Shown: positions 47,342 through 62,305 of the stretch, one piece after another
Layout of the letters: every line of letters begins with the position of its first letter
How positions within the stretch are numbered: the first letter of the stretch is position 1
Source: Phorcus lineatus
Taxonomy: Eukaryota; Mollusca; Gastropoda; Trochida; Trochidae
Reading direction: 5' to 3'
NCBI GenBank assembly: GCA_921293015.1
Contig: OV121092.1
Span: 13,832,001 to 13,896,000, forward strand
Length of the DNA: 64,000 bases
Program-made: the position numbers and the translations under genes
Notes under the pieces: generated by a model
What the model saw: only the letters and a program-made list of their open reading frames with translations
Told to the model about the DNA's origin: nothing
Databases searched by the model: none

Positions 47342-50300
47342 TCTTAATCGGCCAGTGCTTGAAATCCTTCAAACCATCGGTCTGCGAATAATTATTTTTG
47401 TAGCCAGGTTGATGCCAGGTTTCTCTGTGGACTTTTTCCTGGCCAGCATAGCTCATTCTTCATGTCGCCCATAGCCTCATGGCAGATGTGTATTAGGGGA
47501 AACTTGAATGTTCAATCATTCGTCAAGGTGCTGACAAAATCTAGTCTAGAAATAACACACCTTGTTTTTTGGTTTCTTTTCCCCTTGTAATAATATCGTC
47601 GTATTATCATCAGATAACATCAAGTAACAATAAATTCTAAATATTAACTTTTTAACAGTATATATTTTTCTATTTACATGAGGAAATTCTAAAAATAAAT
47701 TTGTACAGTTTATATACATATTTATATTTATATGTGTACAGTTGCAAACATTTAAAGTATATCCAGCATTGATATTTTGATGTTATATAGCGTTAACATA
47801 GGCTTCTGATTTGTTTGCCAATTCACATTTAATTTTCGGAATAAAGATTTAATCAAACCATAAAATTATATCATTGTACCCTAAATTTTTTCTCAAGCAC
47901 CTTTTGTGTGAAATGATGCATTAAGTTTATCCGAGTTAAAGCGATATCCATTTCACAGTCTTTTAAGTGTTTCAATATCGACCTGCTTCCAGGCATGATC
48001 TTTTTGCACAAGACAAAATTAAGGGCTAGCACATTGGATTAATACTCTTATTTGGCTCATGAAAAAATTAAGCCTAACATAGAAAACTTGAAAAAGCACA
48101 CGTTGATCTGTGAGAAGTAATTGTCAGCACCTTGAAGCAGTAAGTCATTAGGTTAGGTATCTCTATCAACTGTTATATCTGACAACATAACTAAGGGTAG
48201 CCCTCAACAGAAGAGACACCTTTGTGGTATAATTACCTCTGTTCGTCCACATGTGTTAATGTAATTACCATTTTCACCTGACGTTGAGGGAAGGTCTCTC
48301 CCTATAAAACTGGAATTACTCAGCAACGCAGTTCCAAATCTCTAATTAGCTGTAAACCATTTATTCATGCAGGTCTCTATTTCATGATCTCTATTTCATG
48401 ATTCATCATGAAATTACAATACATAAACATCTCCTTTAAGAAATTTGGGAGAGCTCTGTTGTGCGAAACTTCCTGAAAGCATTATAATATATTGTGCACA
48501 TGACATTGATGCCCTAATGTTTCTATAACCCTCGCTTCGGTTTATCTCTATTCATACATTCATGTCATTGACACCTGTAACATAGGCGCTAATATGATAT
48601 CATTTGTAATATGATCACACGATTTATTGTCTGTATTAAGCTCTTTTACTTTTATATCTTCAATTAGCACTCAGTAATACACATATAAGTATGCAGCCCC
48701 TACCTGTTTAATTTAAATTTCGTATTATGACCAAATTATGATGCCATGAATAAAGAATATTCGTATTTGCCTAGTTATCGGTCCAAGGCCCAACGATGTC
48801 AACTTTTAAGGCCATTACAACGAATTGACATCTTTTACCGATAAACTTTAATTATTGGGCAGCGCAAAAATATGTGTTTCACTCTGCAAGAATATACTGA
48901 AAAATTCCATGTGTTTCTGATAGGGATAGGTAATGGTAAATTAGAAATTGCTGTTCATTAAACAGCTTGAAGTAGATAAACATCAGCTCTCCTGTCACTA
49001 TCATCAGTTTAATCTGTAAATATCGCTCAAGCCAGACCTGAAACAGTACAGACAACTCTGTGACATAATTACCTTCCTTCTTATACAAGTGGTAACGTAA
49101 ATGGCATGACTTCTGACGTTGAGGAATAGGTTTCTTTGCACAACTGGAAGGATGCAGCTTTCAGTGTTTTAATGAGAAAGTGCTACAACGCTATCAGAGG
49201 ATTTCTACTGTTTTATATTGTCATATTGTTGATATGATATTGTTTTGGGATCATAACGTTTGTAAGATACAAAACTCATGAACAAATCGTGGTTTTTGTT
49301 TCATGGATGTTGAAAAAAACTTTTATGAGTAAAATTGTTTCTATGGTTTTGACATTGATTTTTCGAAAATTGAAAACGTGACTCTGCCACTTATTTCATT
49401 GCAAACAGAAGCATTCATTTGGTAAAACCACTATAAGACCATTCTCAACTGCAGAGACATTGCAGTTATCAATGAAAGTGGCTGTTTATCTTTAAATTTT
49501 CAAGTAGTTAGGTTGTTTACAAGATGAGCTTTCCTTATATCTGGTTAGAAAACAACAGGTGTACCAGCATAATATGAACACCAAATGAAACAGGCAATAT
49601 ATTTCTTTGGACTTTTCCACAACTGATTTAAAAAATTTAAAGTATCGTGTGGTGTTGTTGATCTGAAGAAGCTTTTTGATTCCCACGTACTTGCTACCGA
49701 TAAGAGGGTGACTTTTCGTTATCATCTCTTTGAAACATTATCTGGAGTTGTCTCGATGAGTTGTGGCTTACCCCACTAGTGCAACTGTTAAATCCACTGT
49801 GAACACATACATGTTATTTATTTAAAACTTTATAATGTTGCCTAGGAAGCCTTATTGAAAATCTTGAAATGTCAATCAATTCCAAATTTATTTTTTTATT
49901 TGGGCTCTAAGATAACAAAATCAAGGAAAGAGATTGATTATTATTACACATTATAATGCAAACTGCATGTGTGTTTGTTTGATTTGAAAGGGAAAAGTAT
50001 TGTTGTATTAATGGTTTAAACAAGATGTATTCATATCTAAATCGAAAGTTGAAAAGCTAAATGTTTCTGTTTACTGTTTCTTATAAAACACTCCAACCAA
50101 AGAGCCGATGCACACATATTTGGTTGCCGGCATCTTAAACGTTAGCAATTAAAATTAGATGTTCACTGATTATAATGAGGAGTTTGTAACGGTTAACGTT
50201 TTGTGGATAAGTTCTGACAGACTGAAAATAAGTAACTCGAAAGTAAGAGTTTGTTCGTATCTAAAGCCTTGATTACATTTTATGCAATTCTGAGAGCAAG

Positions 50301-51740
50301 TCATTCTGTCATTCAACAAAGATAATCCCCTTAAACCATTGTAGATCATACAACCTTTGTAATGGATAGTTATATTCCACCTCTTGTCAGATGTAGATAA
50401 TTACAAGACTCAGATGTAATCATCCGATTCCCTCACCTTGCAGCTTCTGTTATGTTGCTTACAATGAGATAGTGAGTGTTGATGTTACACGATAGCGACA
50501 AGTGCAAGAGAGTGCAGTTCTTGTAACGATGATGGGAAGGTTTATATGTGAGCAACGTGATATAACGGACTAGCTATTAGGTTGAACTGAAAATGATCAT
50601 GAGGATGATTACTGCAGAATGGTTAAAGAATTTCAATTTATAAAATCTTAACTTGATCCCTAAATGTGTTTTGAAACTATGGCTCTTCATGGCAAATGAA
50701 AATAATTTTTTTAGTGTAGGTAGTTAGTGTACATGTATGTATACATTCGTAATAGGTTATCTTTCTTAATTGAATTCAGTATGTCAGTATCCTTTTCGTC
50801 AGTCATCTGACAAAACAGTATGATATCAATTATTTTCATCCATTGTAGTTCTTTATCTTTAACGTGATACACACTCTCCAAGATATTATTTACCTGAAGC
50901 TAGAGAGTTATTTTCAATTTCAGTAAGTCACCTATCCAACTATTGATGGAATAGTCATTGTATACAATTAATGATGGGAGCATATGCCAGTGACAAAGTG
51001 AATATCGAAAGGCTATTAAAACGAACATGATACTGTTGGTTATAACCATCTTTATCTGTTGATATATTCTGTGATAATAAAATGCTGAGCAGTTAATATG
51101 TGTCTCAATCATTTATTTAGGGTGTCATTTAATGTCTGAATGCTAAATCCTTGAATTGTAAAAACACTTGCTAATGCTTATATTAACTATCATATTGTTG
51201 AAAATGGCACTGTTTGTGGTTATTCATCCGACTAACTGTTTAACTTGGTTATGAATCAGATGCATGGCATGTCCAAACACTTTAGATGATTCCCCAGCCA
51301 ATGGGGACCAGACAGCCCATGGAGCACTGGAAGAAAGCGGTAATGTGTACTGGATGTCGAAACTCACCTTATTTATTTAGCAGACCCTTGGGGCGTTTAG
51401 GTTCACCGTTATAGCTTGACCCCAATATTAGTGCATTCCATTTCTGGACGATCGAAATGGTCCCATTATGCAAGTATGCCTTTAGGCTATTGCTGTTATA
51501 GTTTAGAGATTATAAAACAGGGGATGTGTGTCTGAATCCTACGACAGAATATTCCACTATAAATCTACCAAATTGAACTGTGTATGTTGGTATAAGTGAT
51601 TATGGGTGTCTTATTAGTTTCATTAATGCCTGCTCTTCAATGGAGCCGTTTTCATTCCTTTAGTTATTCATTTGATGTCATGTATTTAAATTTAAGAAGC
51701 GTTTTATGTAATAAATCTTTAAAGAAACTTTGCTCTTTGC
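47342..51740 (+). repeat. Duplication unit 3, close relative of unit 4
   Basis: Block d at 47345-47395, a related a-like stretch at 48100-48300, a at 48950-49190, b at 50380-50600, c at 51355-51530. From 47580 it aligns collinearly with 59070-62960: for example 48800-49190 with 59525-59900, 50230-50640 with 61395-61800, and 51240-51530 with 62560-62890. About 290 bp (49386-49679) is absent from unit 4. Confidence 0.82.
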
Positions 51741-54700
51741 TCTTGTAAAACGTCGAATGTAAAAATGTAAACTTTCGATAAATGAGTCAAATCAGAAATA
51801 ATTAATGAACTCACAAAATTCCAAACACTGGTGTCATTTTCAGAAGAACCACTGGAGGGGTATTTAACAAATTATAGAATGAAACCGCGGTCTCATCGTT
51901 GCAGGATAATTTATATCTGCAAACGTTGAATGATATCAATGCACAGTGGCGTCCAAGGATAGCAAATACCATAAGTCAAGACATGCATTTTGATTTGTTG
52001 ATTTGTACAAATAGTCTCACCACGAAAAACAAAAGAAATGGTCTTAACATTCTAAGGATATAGATTGATTTAAACTATTCAGTTGGAAGTGGAATCTCCA
52101 TTTTTTCTGTTCTCATAAACACTAGTAGGACGGTACTTTATTTATGCCATAAATGCTCATCAAGTTCGCAACTAATTGCGTTTTCATTAGGAACTATATG
52201 AAAGAAAACTTGTAAGTTCCTATATTGTCTCTTGAAATTAAATAAAACTAGTATCAAGATCCATTCAAATCATATTCAATACCTTTTGTAATGGTAATGC
52301 AAATCTTCCTCTATATGCTTTAAGAACTACAAGGTGGTCTGTAATTTCAGTGTTTATAACATCTGCCTTAGCTTGACGATTTGAACCGTGAAGATACCAA
52401 CTATAACTATAGTGAACAAATGATTTAGGGATGCAAGAAATTATTTTACTAGAATTGAAATATAGTGTCCATTTGAAATATAATACATATTCTTTCAAAT
52501 TGTAATTATACAAAGACTACTTTTTTGGTCAATAATTTAATGTTCCTATTGCATCATTGATTTCCAATCATGTTGTTATTAGTAAATTCACGTGATCAGA
52601 AAACGTTAATAATCAATGTACGGTTTATTGTACATCACTGTTTCAAATGACCGTCTGATTCGTCTGTATCCTGCGGTGGTACGCTTTGGAACACATACAT
52701 TTTTCTATCCCTAGCTCACGTGTTCCAAGAGCTTACACGGGTTTACTGGTGAGCAAAACACGTCGATGTATGTCAGTGATTGGATTGATACTGATATAGA
52801 GGGGAGAGACTGGTAAGACTTAGAAGATGAATGTGTGTTATGATTTTTAATAATATGATACCATTTAATGTTAGTACAATATCTTCATCAGCTGGTATGT
52901 TATAAGCCGGCCAAATGTTTGCAAAATATGGTTCAATGTTTAATGTGTGTGGTGTCATTGTTTGAATATTTGCTATTTGAAACTACGCAATGAGACCACT
53001 ACTTCAAATTAATGAAACTTGATTTACCTGTTTCAAGTCGTGAGTTAGTTCTCATTACCCTTTACAGAGCTAAACCACTTCCTACATAACGGACATATGA
53101 ATTTTTGTCTTCCAAATTTCAAACAAAGGTAGGAAAATTCTAACATAAAGATTAAAAATGATCCAACGTTGTGATTTTGTTCTTTTATACACACCATCGG
53201 AAACCTTTATGCATGTTATTACAGAACCAATATCTTATATCTTTATGTTTTCTTAAATTAAAATTCCATAATGTTAAAAATGCAAAAACACCATCGGTAA
53301 GTTTTTGAGAGTTACATTTTTAAAAACAAATGGTGATCTTAAATGTCTGTATCTAAGAAAAATGTTCTCTTTTTCTTTCCCATGTAAATGTACAGGCTGA
53401 GTTCAGAGTATCTTCTTCAAAAGATTTACCATCTACTGATGTGTCAGTGATAAGGATATTTATTGGTGTAGGAATAGGTAAATCATTTACCAGTTGAAGG
53501 AGAATGATTACAATTTCTATCTAAGTGTTAGCAATTTTATCTTCGTTGGAATGAAGAGTCTTAATATCTAATCTGAGAGCAGGGTATTATGTATATATGT
53601 TGATATTCGTGACAGAGCAATTAACATATCAAACTATCAGATGATAGAGATATGTCCAGATACAATTCTTGAATGATTTGGATACATTTAGCATAATGCA
53701 ATAGCAAGAAAAGGTGAGATTTTCAGTTATCTTTGATTTTTCAAAAAAAAATTTGAATGAAAGTTATGAATTTTCCTAGGTATTATAAGATGTCCAAACA
53801 GCGTAGGTTTTGACAATTGGGCTACGTTTTTTATGCGTGGGATTGTTAAGAAGTTTACAGTTTATAACAATATGAAATTAGTTTTTTTGGTTTTCCTTCA
53901 TTTATTCTTTTGAGAAGTATAATGAACATTGGACATTTTCAAATGATTAATAATTATTAAGTGGAATTAAGAATATTCAAGGGAAAATGTTTTGGGTATG
54001 AAAATATATATGAAGATAATCACGGTTTTTAAAAGAAAAAGATAAATCTTTGGCAGTAGCTTTACTACCTTGAAGAAACATTTCATTTGCACACAACTTA
54101 CAATGATGTCTCTTTTTAGAGTACATATGACCATATAATGATTTCCAGAGTACGTGCCTACAAGCAAATTAGTAGGTTGCATAAGTGCAGGCACTTTTGT
54201 AGTTTTTTCTTGAGTAACAAATTTGGAGTTAAAATTAACAAACAAAATACTTTCGTTTCTCATACATTGACTTTCTACATCCAAACTGGATCTGATTGAG
54301 TCGTTTCCTGTGACTCTTTAACAAGGAGATAGACAAATGATTATGTCTTTTGTAACCATGTTTCGGCAACTCGTGATCGGTTAGTGATCTGATAGACGTT
54401 TATAAACGGACTAAGTAGACAGGGTACATGTGGTGTACAAAAAGACATTTAAAGTGCCTGTATGCTTGTAAAGAGTACAGGCATAAATCTGTAATCGGTT
54501 GATCCTTCATGACACTGAAAAACAAATGGATATATATATATATTTAAAATTCGTTAACGTTAAATGGTTACTAATAGTTACGTGAACTTAATCAAAAAAC
54601 AAGAAAATATTCAAATGTACCTACTTTATTTTTAAAATTTGGCTATTTCATATTTCAGCATCAAATCCATATCATCATAACCGTTTAACCGCCTTTTTCT

Positions 54701-57700
54701 TCATTAAGGAGGCAAGTGTTTTATCACAGAGCTATTTGCACACTTTACGTGTAAAATATTGCACTTTTTCATATCATTATTTTGAGATGAATGACTAACC
54801 ATGGTGTCTTTTCAAGACCCCCCAATCAGATGCACACTTTAAGATACAGATGAGGAAAATACAACTTTTAAGTTGCATTTTAAAACATATTTCGATCAGA
54901 GAAAGGGATTATGAAGTTCGACTAAACTTTCTTGATTTTGTCGTCATTATGATGTTAAATTGTCTTAATAAAGTCTGCAAATCACTTTTCATTCAAACTG
55001 CAATATAACTACTGTAGTCAATTATGTCATATTTTGTGTGCAGGTTTATTCTAGCCCTGGCAATAAATGGATGACACTCACAGGTTGTGCCCTTTCAATG
55101 CCTAGGGCAAGTCTTTACTACAATACAATGAGCCTTATTACAGTGCTCGTCAGAGAAATGTCACAGACCTTTTGCTTGAAGGACGTGTTTCTAAATCATT
55201 TCTATTATTTATAAGCAGAGAAGACAGTGAAGCGTCTACAACTGACTCCCACGCTGTAAAGTTCTTCATCTATATTAACCTTCGCGTTTTTTTTATTTAA
55301 TTATCCTTTAATACTCCTAATAAATTTCAGTTTACTGTAAAGGAATACAACGAATAACCATGTTTTTTCTATAATATTTTTTTATATTTATAGGATATCA
55401 AGCTTCCCCTTTCATAACAAGTTTATGTCCCAAGTGAAATAATTTTGCTTTGTCACGAGCCTTGGACATAAACTTGATATGCAAGGGGAACGATAGTCTA
55501 ACAATTAGACTCTGAAATGAAAAATGCATCAGTAAATCGAAAAATTTAAAAACTTATTATAAATGAAATGAAAAGGAGACTGAAATTTCTTCATTTTCAG
55601 AAATTAAGCTTTAAAGTCTTTTTATAGACTTGCTTAGGCTTCTACCTTATTTCAGGGTCTGGCCTACAGACTAGGGGAACGAGTTTTTAATACCCACGTT
55701 TTTTACAATGAAAACATCGTCAAATTAAAGTAAAATTTAGCTTCCCTATAGAGAAACGCAAAACGCGGATTAATACATTACACATATATGTCTCATAACA
55801 GATTGTTATGAAACCCCTTTACGAAGCCCCATGTGTGTAATAAAACATCTTTTGATTAGGTTACTGGTTATTCCATATATATATTGAAAACAATTGCAAT
55901 GCAAGTCAATTTCTGATGTTGAAAATATTCTTTTGGAAAAAGACAATCACGCATTAGTTTTCTTTTTACAGTTAAAGATATGAAAGTTCTCTTATTGATA
56001 GGTAACCTTTGATCCTAATCATGTAAATTATTATTAATAAAATTAAGTAAATTCACCAAAGGATGTTTTATTTACATTACGGCTGTGTCATAAAATATCT
56101 TTGAATTAAAATAAAGTAGGTAACGTATCATAAAAACGTATTCATCTTCTGAGACACGAACGGTAAATAAATTCCATCAGTCTTGTCGATATATCAATGT
56201 CAAAAGAAGTCTGATAACCTAAACCACAAGAAATACGTCTTCTTGACATACATTTAAGAAGGAGATATAACATAAGAAAGAATTAACTTCTTTTTTGCGT
56301 GAATGAAACATCGATATTAAGTGATTTGCATGATTTGACAATGAATTTGTGTGATGTAAGTTTTGAAGTATAAGAATTTTGTTGGAAAAGTTCAAATTCC
56401 AGATTGAAACACCTTTTACAATTTTATATTCCTTAAACAATTTAAAACCTTAACAGTTAACCTTAACCTTAACATATACAGCATGACTTAAAGCCCTTGT
56501 TTCAGTGAAACAATTTGTCTTTCACATAAAACGTTTCACTGCCCAATCAAGTCTTCATGTTCATCTAACTCTTCATTCATAAATGCGGTATCATTCTAAC
56601 ATGATGAAACCATTGACCAACAGTCCTGAATGTAATGGACTGATTGTAAAATATTGAAAATTGTAGCCGTAATCCAAACCTCCCTCTCTGTTCCAGACCC
56701 TCTAATCAGGAAGTCCAAATAATATAGCTGACCTCAAATGTCAACATCTGTAGCCTCTCTTTGCTTTGGCGCATCAAAATCAATATATGTTGATCATATA
56801 TAGACAAAGGACTTGAGAATGTATTCAAATCATTTTACCAAACCCATTGTCGGAAATTGACATAAAGATTTTTACATTGAAATAAATAATATTTTGTGGA
56901 TTTGTAAAAAGTATATGTAATATACGTATCTCTTTCTAAAGTTTAAAAGGTCATGTTAAAAAGAGTACGATGCTTCATACTTACAATATTCAAAACACTG
57001 AAATATTCAAAACAAATCATTATCAATCATCAACTACAATTTCCCAAGAAGGTGTACCTAAATCAACTTCGTAGACATTTCAATACAGTACCTGGTACCT
57101 AATATCGCCCGTTAATATTTCAGATTCAGAGTGAGTGTAAATCACAAGAATGTGGCCTCAACTCAATGTGAATTATCAAATGGGCAATCAAATCTAATTG
57201 CATGGCTTTTTTCACACCTCAGGATTTTTACCAACATGTTAAATATTCGAACAATCTAATTCTTAGCAATAAAAGCATAGAAACTTGAATTGATGCTGAC
57301 AAGCAATAAATTACAACTCCCAACTCTTTTGAGTCTTAAGCATCATATTCTAAATGTGTTTCAAATGTAAAAGTTTCAGAAGGATTTTAAGGATGTTTTT
57401 GTTATTGGATTTCATTTTCATGCTCACAGATGTTACTAGTTTATCATTTTAAAAGGATAGAAAGACACCTGTAAAATATACACAATTTGTTTGTTAAAAA
57501 TAAATTTTTAATACAGTATTGAACATTAACTTGCTACTACTGATGCTTGAATTTTCAAAATCAAATTCGAGATTTGAGGATGTTTCTCTGCTAACCTGAG
57601 TAATGGTTCTATCTGTTAAAGTTGGCAGTGCTGAATTTTTTCTAGTATAAATTATTTTTTTTGTAGTCAGAAAGATTGTTTCAAGTTGACTTTCATTTGT

Positions 57701-58385
57701 CATTTAATGTATCATTAATCTTTTTATTAATCTATTTGAATTTAAGTTAACCATTAATTCATAATTACTCATTTAGTGAACATTTTGATGCAAATATATA
57801 TATCTCATATTTTGGTCCTCTCTTCTACCTGAAATGCATTTAAATCTTAAAACATTTTCATCAATGTCTGATAAACCACTGATAAAATATTCCAGAAATC
57901 AGCTCCACAGGTCCGATTAGATTTTTCAATGCCGTCAGACAGTAGAAAGTATAATTGATGGAACAAACCCTGTAAGTTCATTACGACATTTCTTGTTTTC
58001 TATCGCATGTCAGGGTCATCAAAAGATAAAGATCTTGTATCCTGTAAACTTCAAGTTTTCAAATAAGGTTTAAATGTTTTTTTTATCATATAAATCATAA
58101 AGTTTGCACATATCAAAATGGATAAAAAAAACTCAGAGTTATATTACTGTGACATAAATCCAAATTGAATAAAATATACTACCTGGATAGAAGATATCTA
58201 TAAAGGGAATTCTACTTTAAAGGGTTTGATTGAATGCGACAATCAGGAATACCGCAGAGCTTTCCATACATTACATACATCGTGTTGTTACTTTTTGTCG
58301 GCCAGATCAAGGACGATCTCGTATAGAGTTTATCTGATGGTACCGTGTCAATAAGTTGGATAGGACTTTCTAGGATACCCCGTGA
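51741..58385. other. Intergenic DNA between duplication units 3 and 4; no gene recognised
   Basis: Mostly unique AT-rich sequence; the inverted repeat copy at 55385-55850 and a short (TA)n at about 54533-54543. Frames on both strands are short and without family resemblance. Confidence 0.45.
55385..55850 (-). repeat. Dispersed repeat, inverted copy of 5030-5580, with internal hairpin
   Basis: Within 55398-55490 the stretch ttcccctttcataacaagtt is answered by its near reverse complement ataaacttgatatgcaaggg, giving a stem of about 27 bp around a loop of roughly 40 nt that contains tttgctttgtcacgagcc. Confidence 0.75.
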
Positions 58386-58705
58386 AGGGGATAGCGCAGT
58401 TGTTACCGCGTTCAGTTACAGATCAAGAGGTCCGTTGTTCGAATCCCGCCAGGGGCTCGGCAACTTTGTCTGCAGTAGAGAACTCCTATACAGGCAGTCA
58501 GGTTTGGGTGCAAAGCTACACTGAATTTCAGGGCAGTACCACCCATGGTTCGCTAGTTCCAGCCGATTCTCGCAGGTTTCACCGCAATGCATAGCCACAA
58601 TGGTGTTGCGGGCTTTCTCCCTACAATAATACTAGCAGCCGCGATATAAGTGAAATAATCTTCAAACACAAACTCAACTCACCTCACCTCACCTCACCTC
58701 ACCTC
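58386..58705 (+). mobile_element. tRNA-derived SINE with (ACCTC)n tail
   Basis: tRNA-like head: A box TAGCGCAGTTGT (58392-58403) and B box GTTCGAATCC (58437-58446), 34 bp between them. The body includes TTTGTCTGCAGTAGAGAACT, and the tail is a pentamer run of ACCTC (about 58679-58705). The head is not a working tRNA: the arms do not pair fully and no CCA-side stem closes. Retained A and B boxes suggest a fairly young copy. Confidence 0.9.
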
Positions 58706-61700
58706 TGGGATATCCCAATATTTCTGGCAACATTTCGCTGAGATATGTCCTCATGGAGAAGAGCTATGGCCTGATGGCGCTGTTCTTCCTGAAGACTTCT
58801 ACCCATGATGTTGTTTGTCTGAATGTTTCATTGTTCCCAACAACAAATTTATACCATTTGTCTTAGGCAGGACATGTACGTGCATCATGAATTTTCATGG
58901 ACTTCACGGATTCACACTGAACCCTATTCTTTGTGCTGCGTTGAGGGGACAAATTTGGGACCAAATCATAAAAAATTGGCATTTTAGTGGTATAATAATT
59001 AATGATCGACACAGTGAAGGTTTAGTAGTGAATGTTAGGATGTTGGAGAGCACACAAAATCTATGCCATTAGTAGCTCCTCTTGTTACATTATCAGCAAG
59101 TAACATCAAATAACAATAAATTCCAAACATAACAATTATACAAGCATACAAGTATATATACTTATACAGTTGCAAGGTGTAACATCCGAGTGATTTGTGG
59201 CTTGTTTGCGAATCCAAAGTTAATTTTGTAAAATTGAAGATATGATTAAACCTTGAAACGATATCATTTAACAGTATTTTCTCAAACACTTTAGCAATCT
59301 GTAACTGTGAAACGATGCTTCAAGTTTATCTGAGTTACAATGACATGTAGGAAGCTGGCATGTTAGAACTAATCCTGAGAAAAGGCAAATCATCGTTATG
59401 TTGGAACTAAGGTACAAAGCGTTCTTAACATTGTTGGCACTGAAAATCAAAAACTCATTGTCCTAATGAAAAAAACAGTATCCGTATTTGTCTTGTTACC
59501 GGTGCAAGACCAAATGTGTTAAGTCAAAAAGATGTCAACTTTTAGGGCCAATAGAGCGAATTGACATCTTGTACCGATAAACATGAGTTATCAGGCAGCG
59601 CAAAAACATTTTTTCACACTGCAAGAAAATACTGAAAAATCCCATATTGCAATGGTGATAGCGATAGGACATGGTAAATGAGAAATTGCTCTTCATTTAG
59701 CAGCTTGAAGTAGTTAGTCATCAGCTTTCCTCTCGTTATCATCAGGTCATCTGTAAATATCACTCAAGCCAGTCCTGAAGTAGTACACCTCTGTGACATG
59801 ATTACCTCCCTTCTTCTACATGTGTTAACGTAAATTGCATGACCTTCAGACGTTGAGGTTTTGGTTTCTTGGCACAACTGGAAGGATGCAGCTTGTTATT
59901 GAGAGTGACATTGATTTCTATACATCCTCTTAGAGATATCATAAAACAACGACTTCATATAGTTGAACAACAAAATATTCTTTCCGTTGTTAAGCATCTC
60001 TATGCTTTTGTGTTGGCTTTTTATAACAGATACTTTGGACCATGTCATTTGTAAATTATAAAACTCACTTTTTATCGTTGGCTTTTGTTTCATGGTTGTG
60101 GAACAAACTTTTATGAGTCATATTGTTTTTATGGTGCTGACATGGATTTGCCATGTCAAGAAAATTTGAACCGTGACTGTTTTTATTCTCACGTACTTGC
60201 TACAGATAACAATAAAATCATTATTTTCAAATATCTAATTGAAACATTATCTTCAGTTATCTAAAAGAGTTGTTGCTTACCCCTCAATGCGGCCGTTAAA
60301 CCAACAGTTTACATACATACATGTTATTTATGTGGAATTTTGTATCTATTTCTTTGAAGCAATGTTGAAAGTCTTGAAATGAAAAACAATTCCGAATTTG
60401 TTAATTTTTATTTAGTATTTGGGATCTAAGATAACAAATTCAATTAAAGTTTATTGATTACTGTTACACATTGTTAAGCAAGCTGTGTGTGTTTTTGATT
60501 GAAATGATGATATCCATGAAAGGTGCAAAGTATTGTTGGTTTCATCCTTAACAAGATGTATTCACATTTAAATCGATAGCTGAAAGTTTTTTTCCTCTTT
60601 CATGAAAACACTCCAAAAAAGTATATTTGAGTGCAAACCTTTGAAAAGGTTAGTACTTTGAATGCTGACATTGGAAAAATATGATTCGAAAGCTAGAAAA
60701 AATGCATGTATCGTCTATATGTGATGTCTAAACAAATCTATTTTAACTTCACAAAATACATAATTCGAATATTTGCCCATGTTTCTTTTAACAGATTGGA
60801 ACGAACATGAAAATTATATCAAGGAAAAGTACAGAAAATATGGTTACCTCCCCTTCAAAGTTTGACTAAAAAATCAAAGAGTATCAATAGCATAGGAGAT
60901 TTTTTATACATAATATTTATTATACCTAGCTTGGTAAAAGGAAAATATATTTAAAATTTCATTACAGCTCAATAAATCAGTAAACGATGATACTCTATTA
61001 TCTCAGTTACAAGTTGGTTGTTTTAAGATGATAATCAATTCTCTCAGTTACAAACTACATGTAGTAGTTTCTATTGAGGAATTTCCATTAGAGGAAGTTC
61101 AGTAAAACACCTTAAATACCAGTGGTCAATGGTTAAAATCACTCAGTGATTAAAGCTATGACCCAGATAAAAGGAGAAAGAGTACTGTTAAATGAAAAAA
61201 ATAACTGTATAGCTGTATGATGTATGTGATGTATATACAAAAACTGTTTGAATTAAACTATATATGAAGAAATAGTTTTTCCCTTATTTCATGGGTAGCA
61301 AATTTGCCCCAGCACCTGATGTTTTAAGGGCTTATACTGCTTGACTGGTTCAATTACCCTAAACAAAATGGCTGGGTAAGTCTGGAGCCTCCCAGAGTTA
61401 TTCATATCTACATCCTTGATTACAGTCTCTTTACAATTCTGAGAGTAAGTCATTCTCCCAATCATCAAAGATAATCACCTTAAACCATTGTAGATCATAC
61501 AACCTTAGTAATGGATAGTTGAAGATTTGTTCCAGTTCTTGTCAGGGGTAGATAATTACAAGACTCAGTTGTGATCATCCGATTCCCTCACCTTGCAGCT
61601 TCTGTTATGTTGCTTACAATGAGATAGTGAGTGTTGATGTTAAACGATAACGACAAGTGCAAGAGAGTGCAGTTCTTGTAACGATAATGGGAAGGTTTAT

Positions 61701-62213
61701 ATTAGAACCACGTGGGAAAACGGACTATCTATTAGTTGGAACTGAAAGTGAAAGATGACTACTGCAGAATGGTTAAGGTTTCTAATCCAAAACGTTTTAC
61801 AGCTCAATGTTGTTTTCACTAAATGAGCTTGTAATTAAATTTTTCTTTATCTGTTTAGGAATAAATTTTAATTTGAAGATATTGTAAAAGATATTGTTTA
61901 AAATCTTAACTTGATCCATAAAGGTGTTTTGAAACCATGCTATTTTTGCAAAGGAAATGTATTCTTTCAGTGCAGCTCCTTTGTTGATTAAAATATGTTT
62001 ACATTCATAATAATTAATCTTTCTTATTCGAAAAAAGGAACTCAATATGTCTGTATCCTATTCATTACTTATTCATTGACTAAACATTGCGTGCTTTGAA
62101 TTATTTTCATCCACTGACTGCAGTTATTTTTTAAATGTGATACAAACACTCAAAGACATTATAAATCTGTGGCTAAAGGGTTATGTGAGCTATCAATAAT
62201 TCATCTGTCCAAC

Positions 62214-62305
62214 AATTGATGGAATGGTCATTGTGCATACAAAAATTGATGGAATGGTCATTGTGCATACAAAAATTGATTGAATGGTCATTGTGCATAC
62301 AAAAA
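62214..62305 (+). repeat. 30-bp tandem repeat, three copies
   Basis: Unit gatggaatggtcattgtgca plus tacaaaaatt. The matching site in unit 3 (about 50943-50980) has one copy, so the expansion followed the large duplication. Confidence 0.93.

Noticed and set aside
58386..58460. A functional tRNA gene
   Set aside because: A and B boxes are good, but the acceptor and anticodon arms do not pair properly and the sequence continues into a SINE body with a repeated tail.
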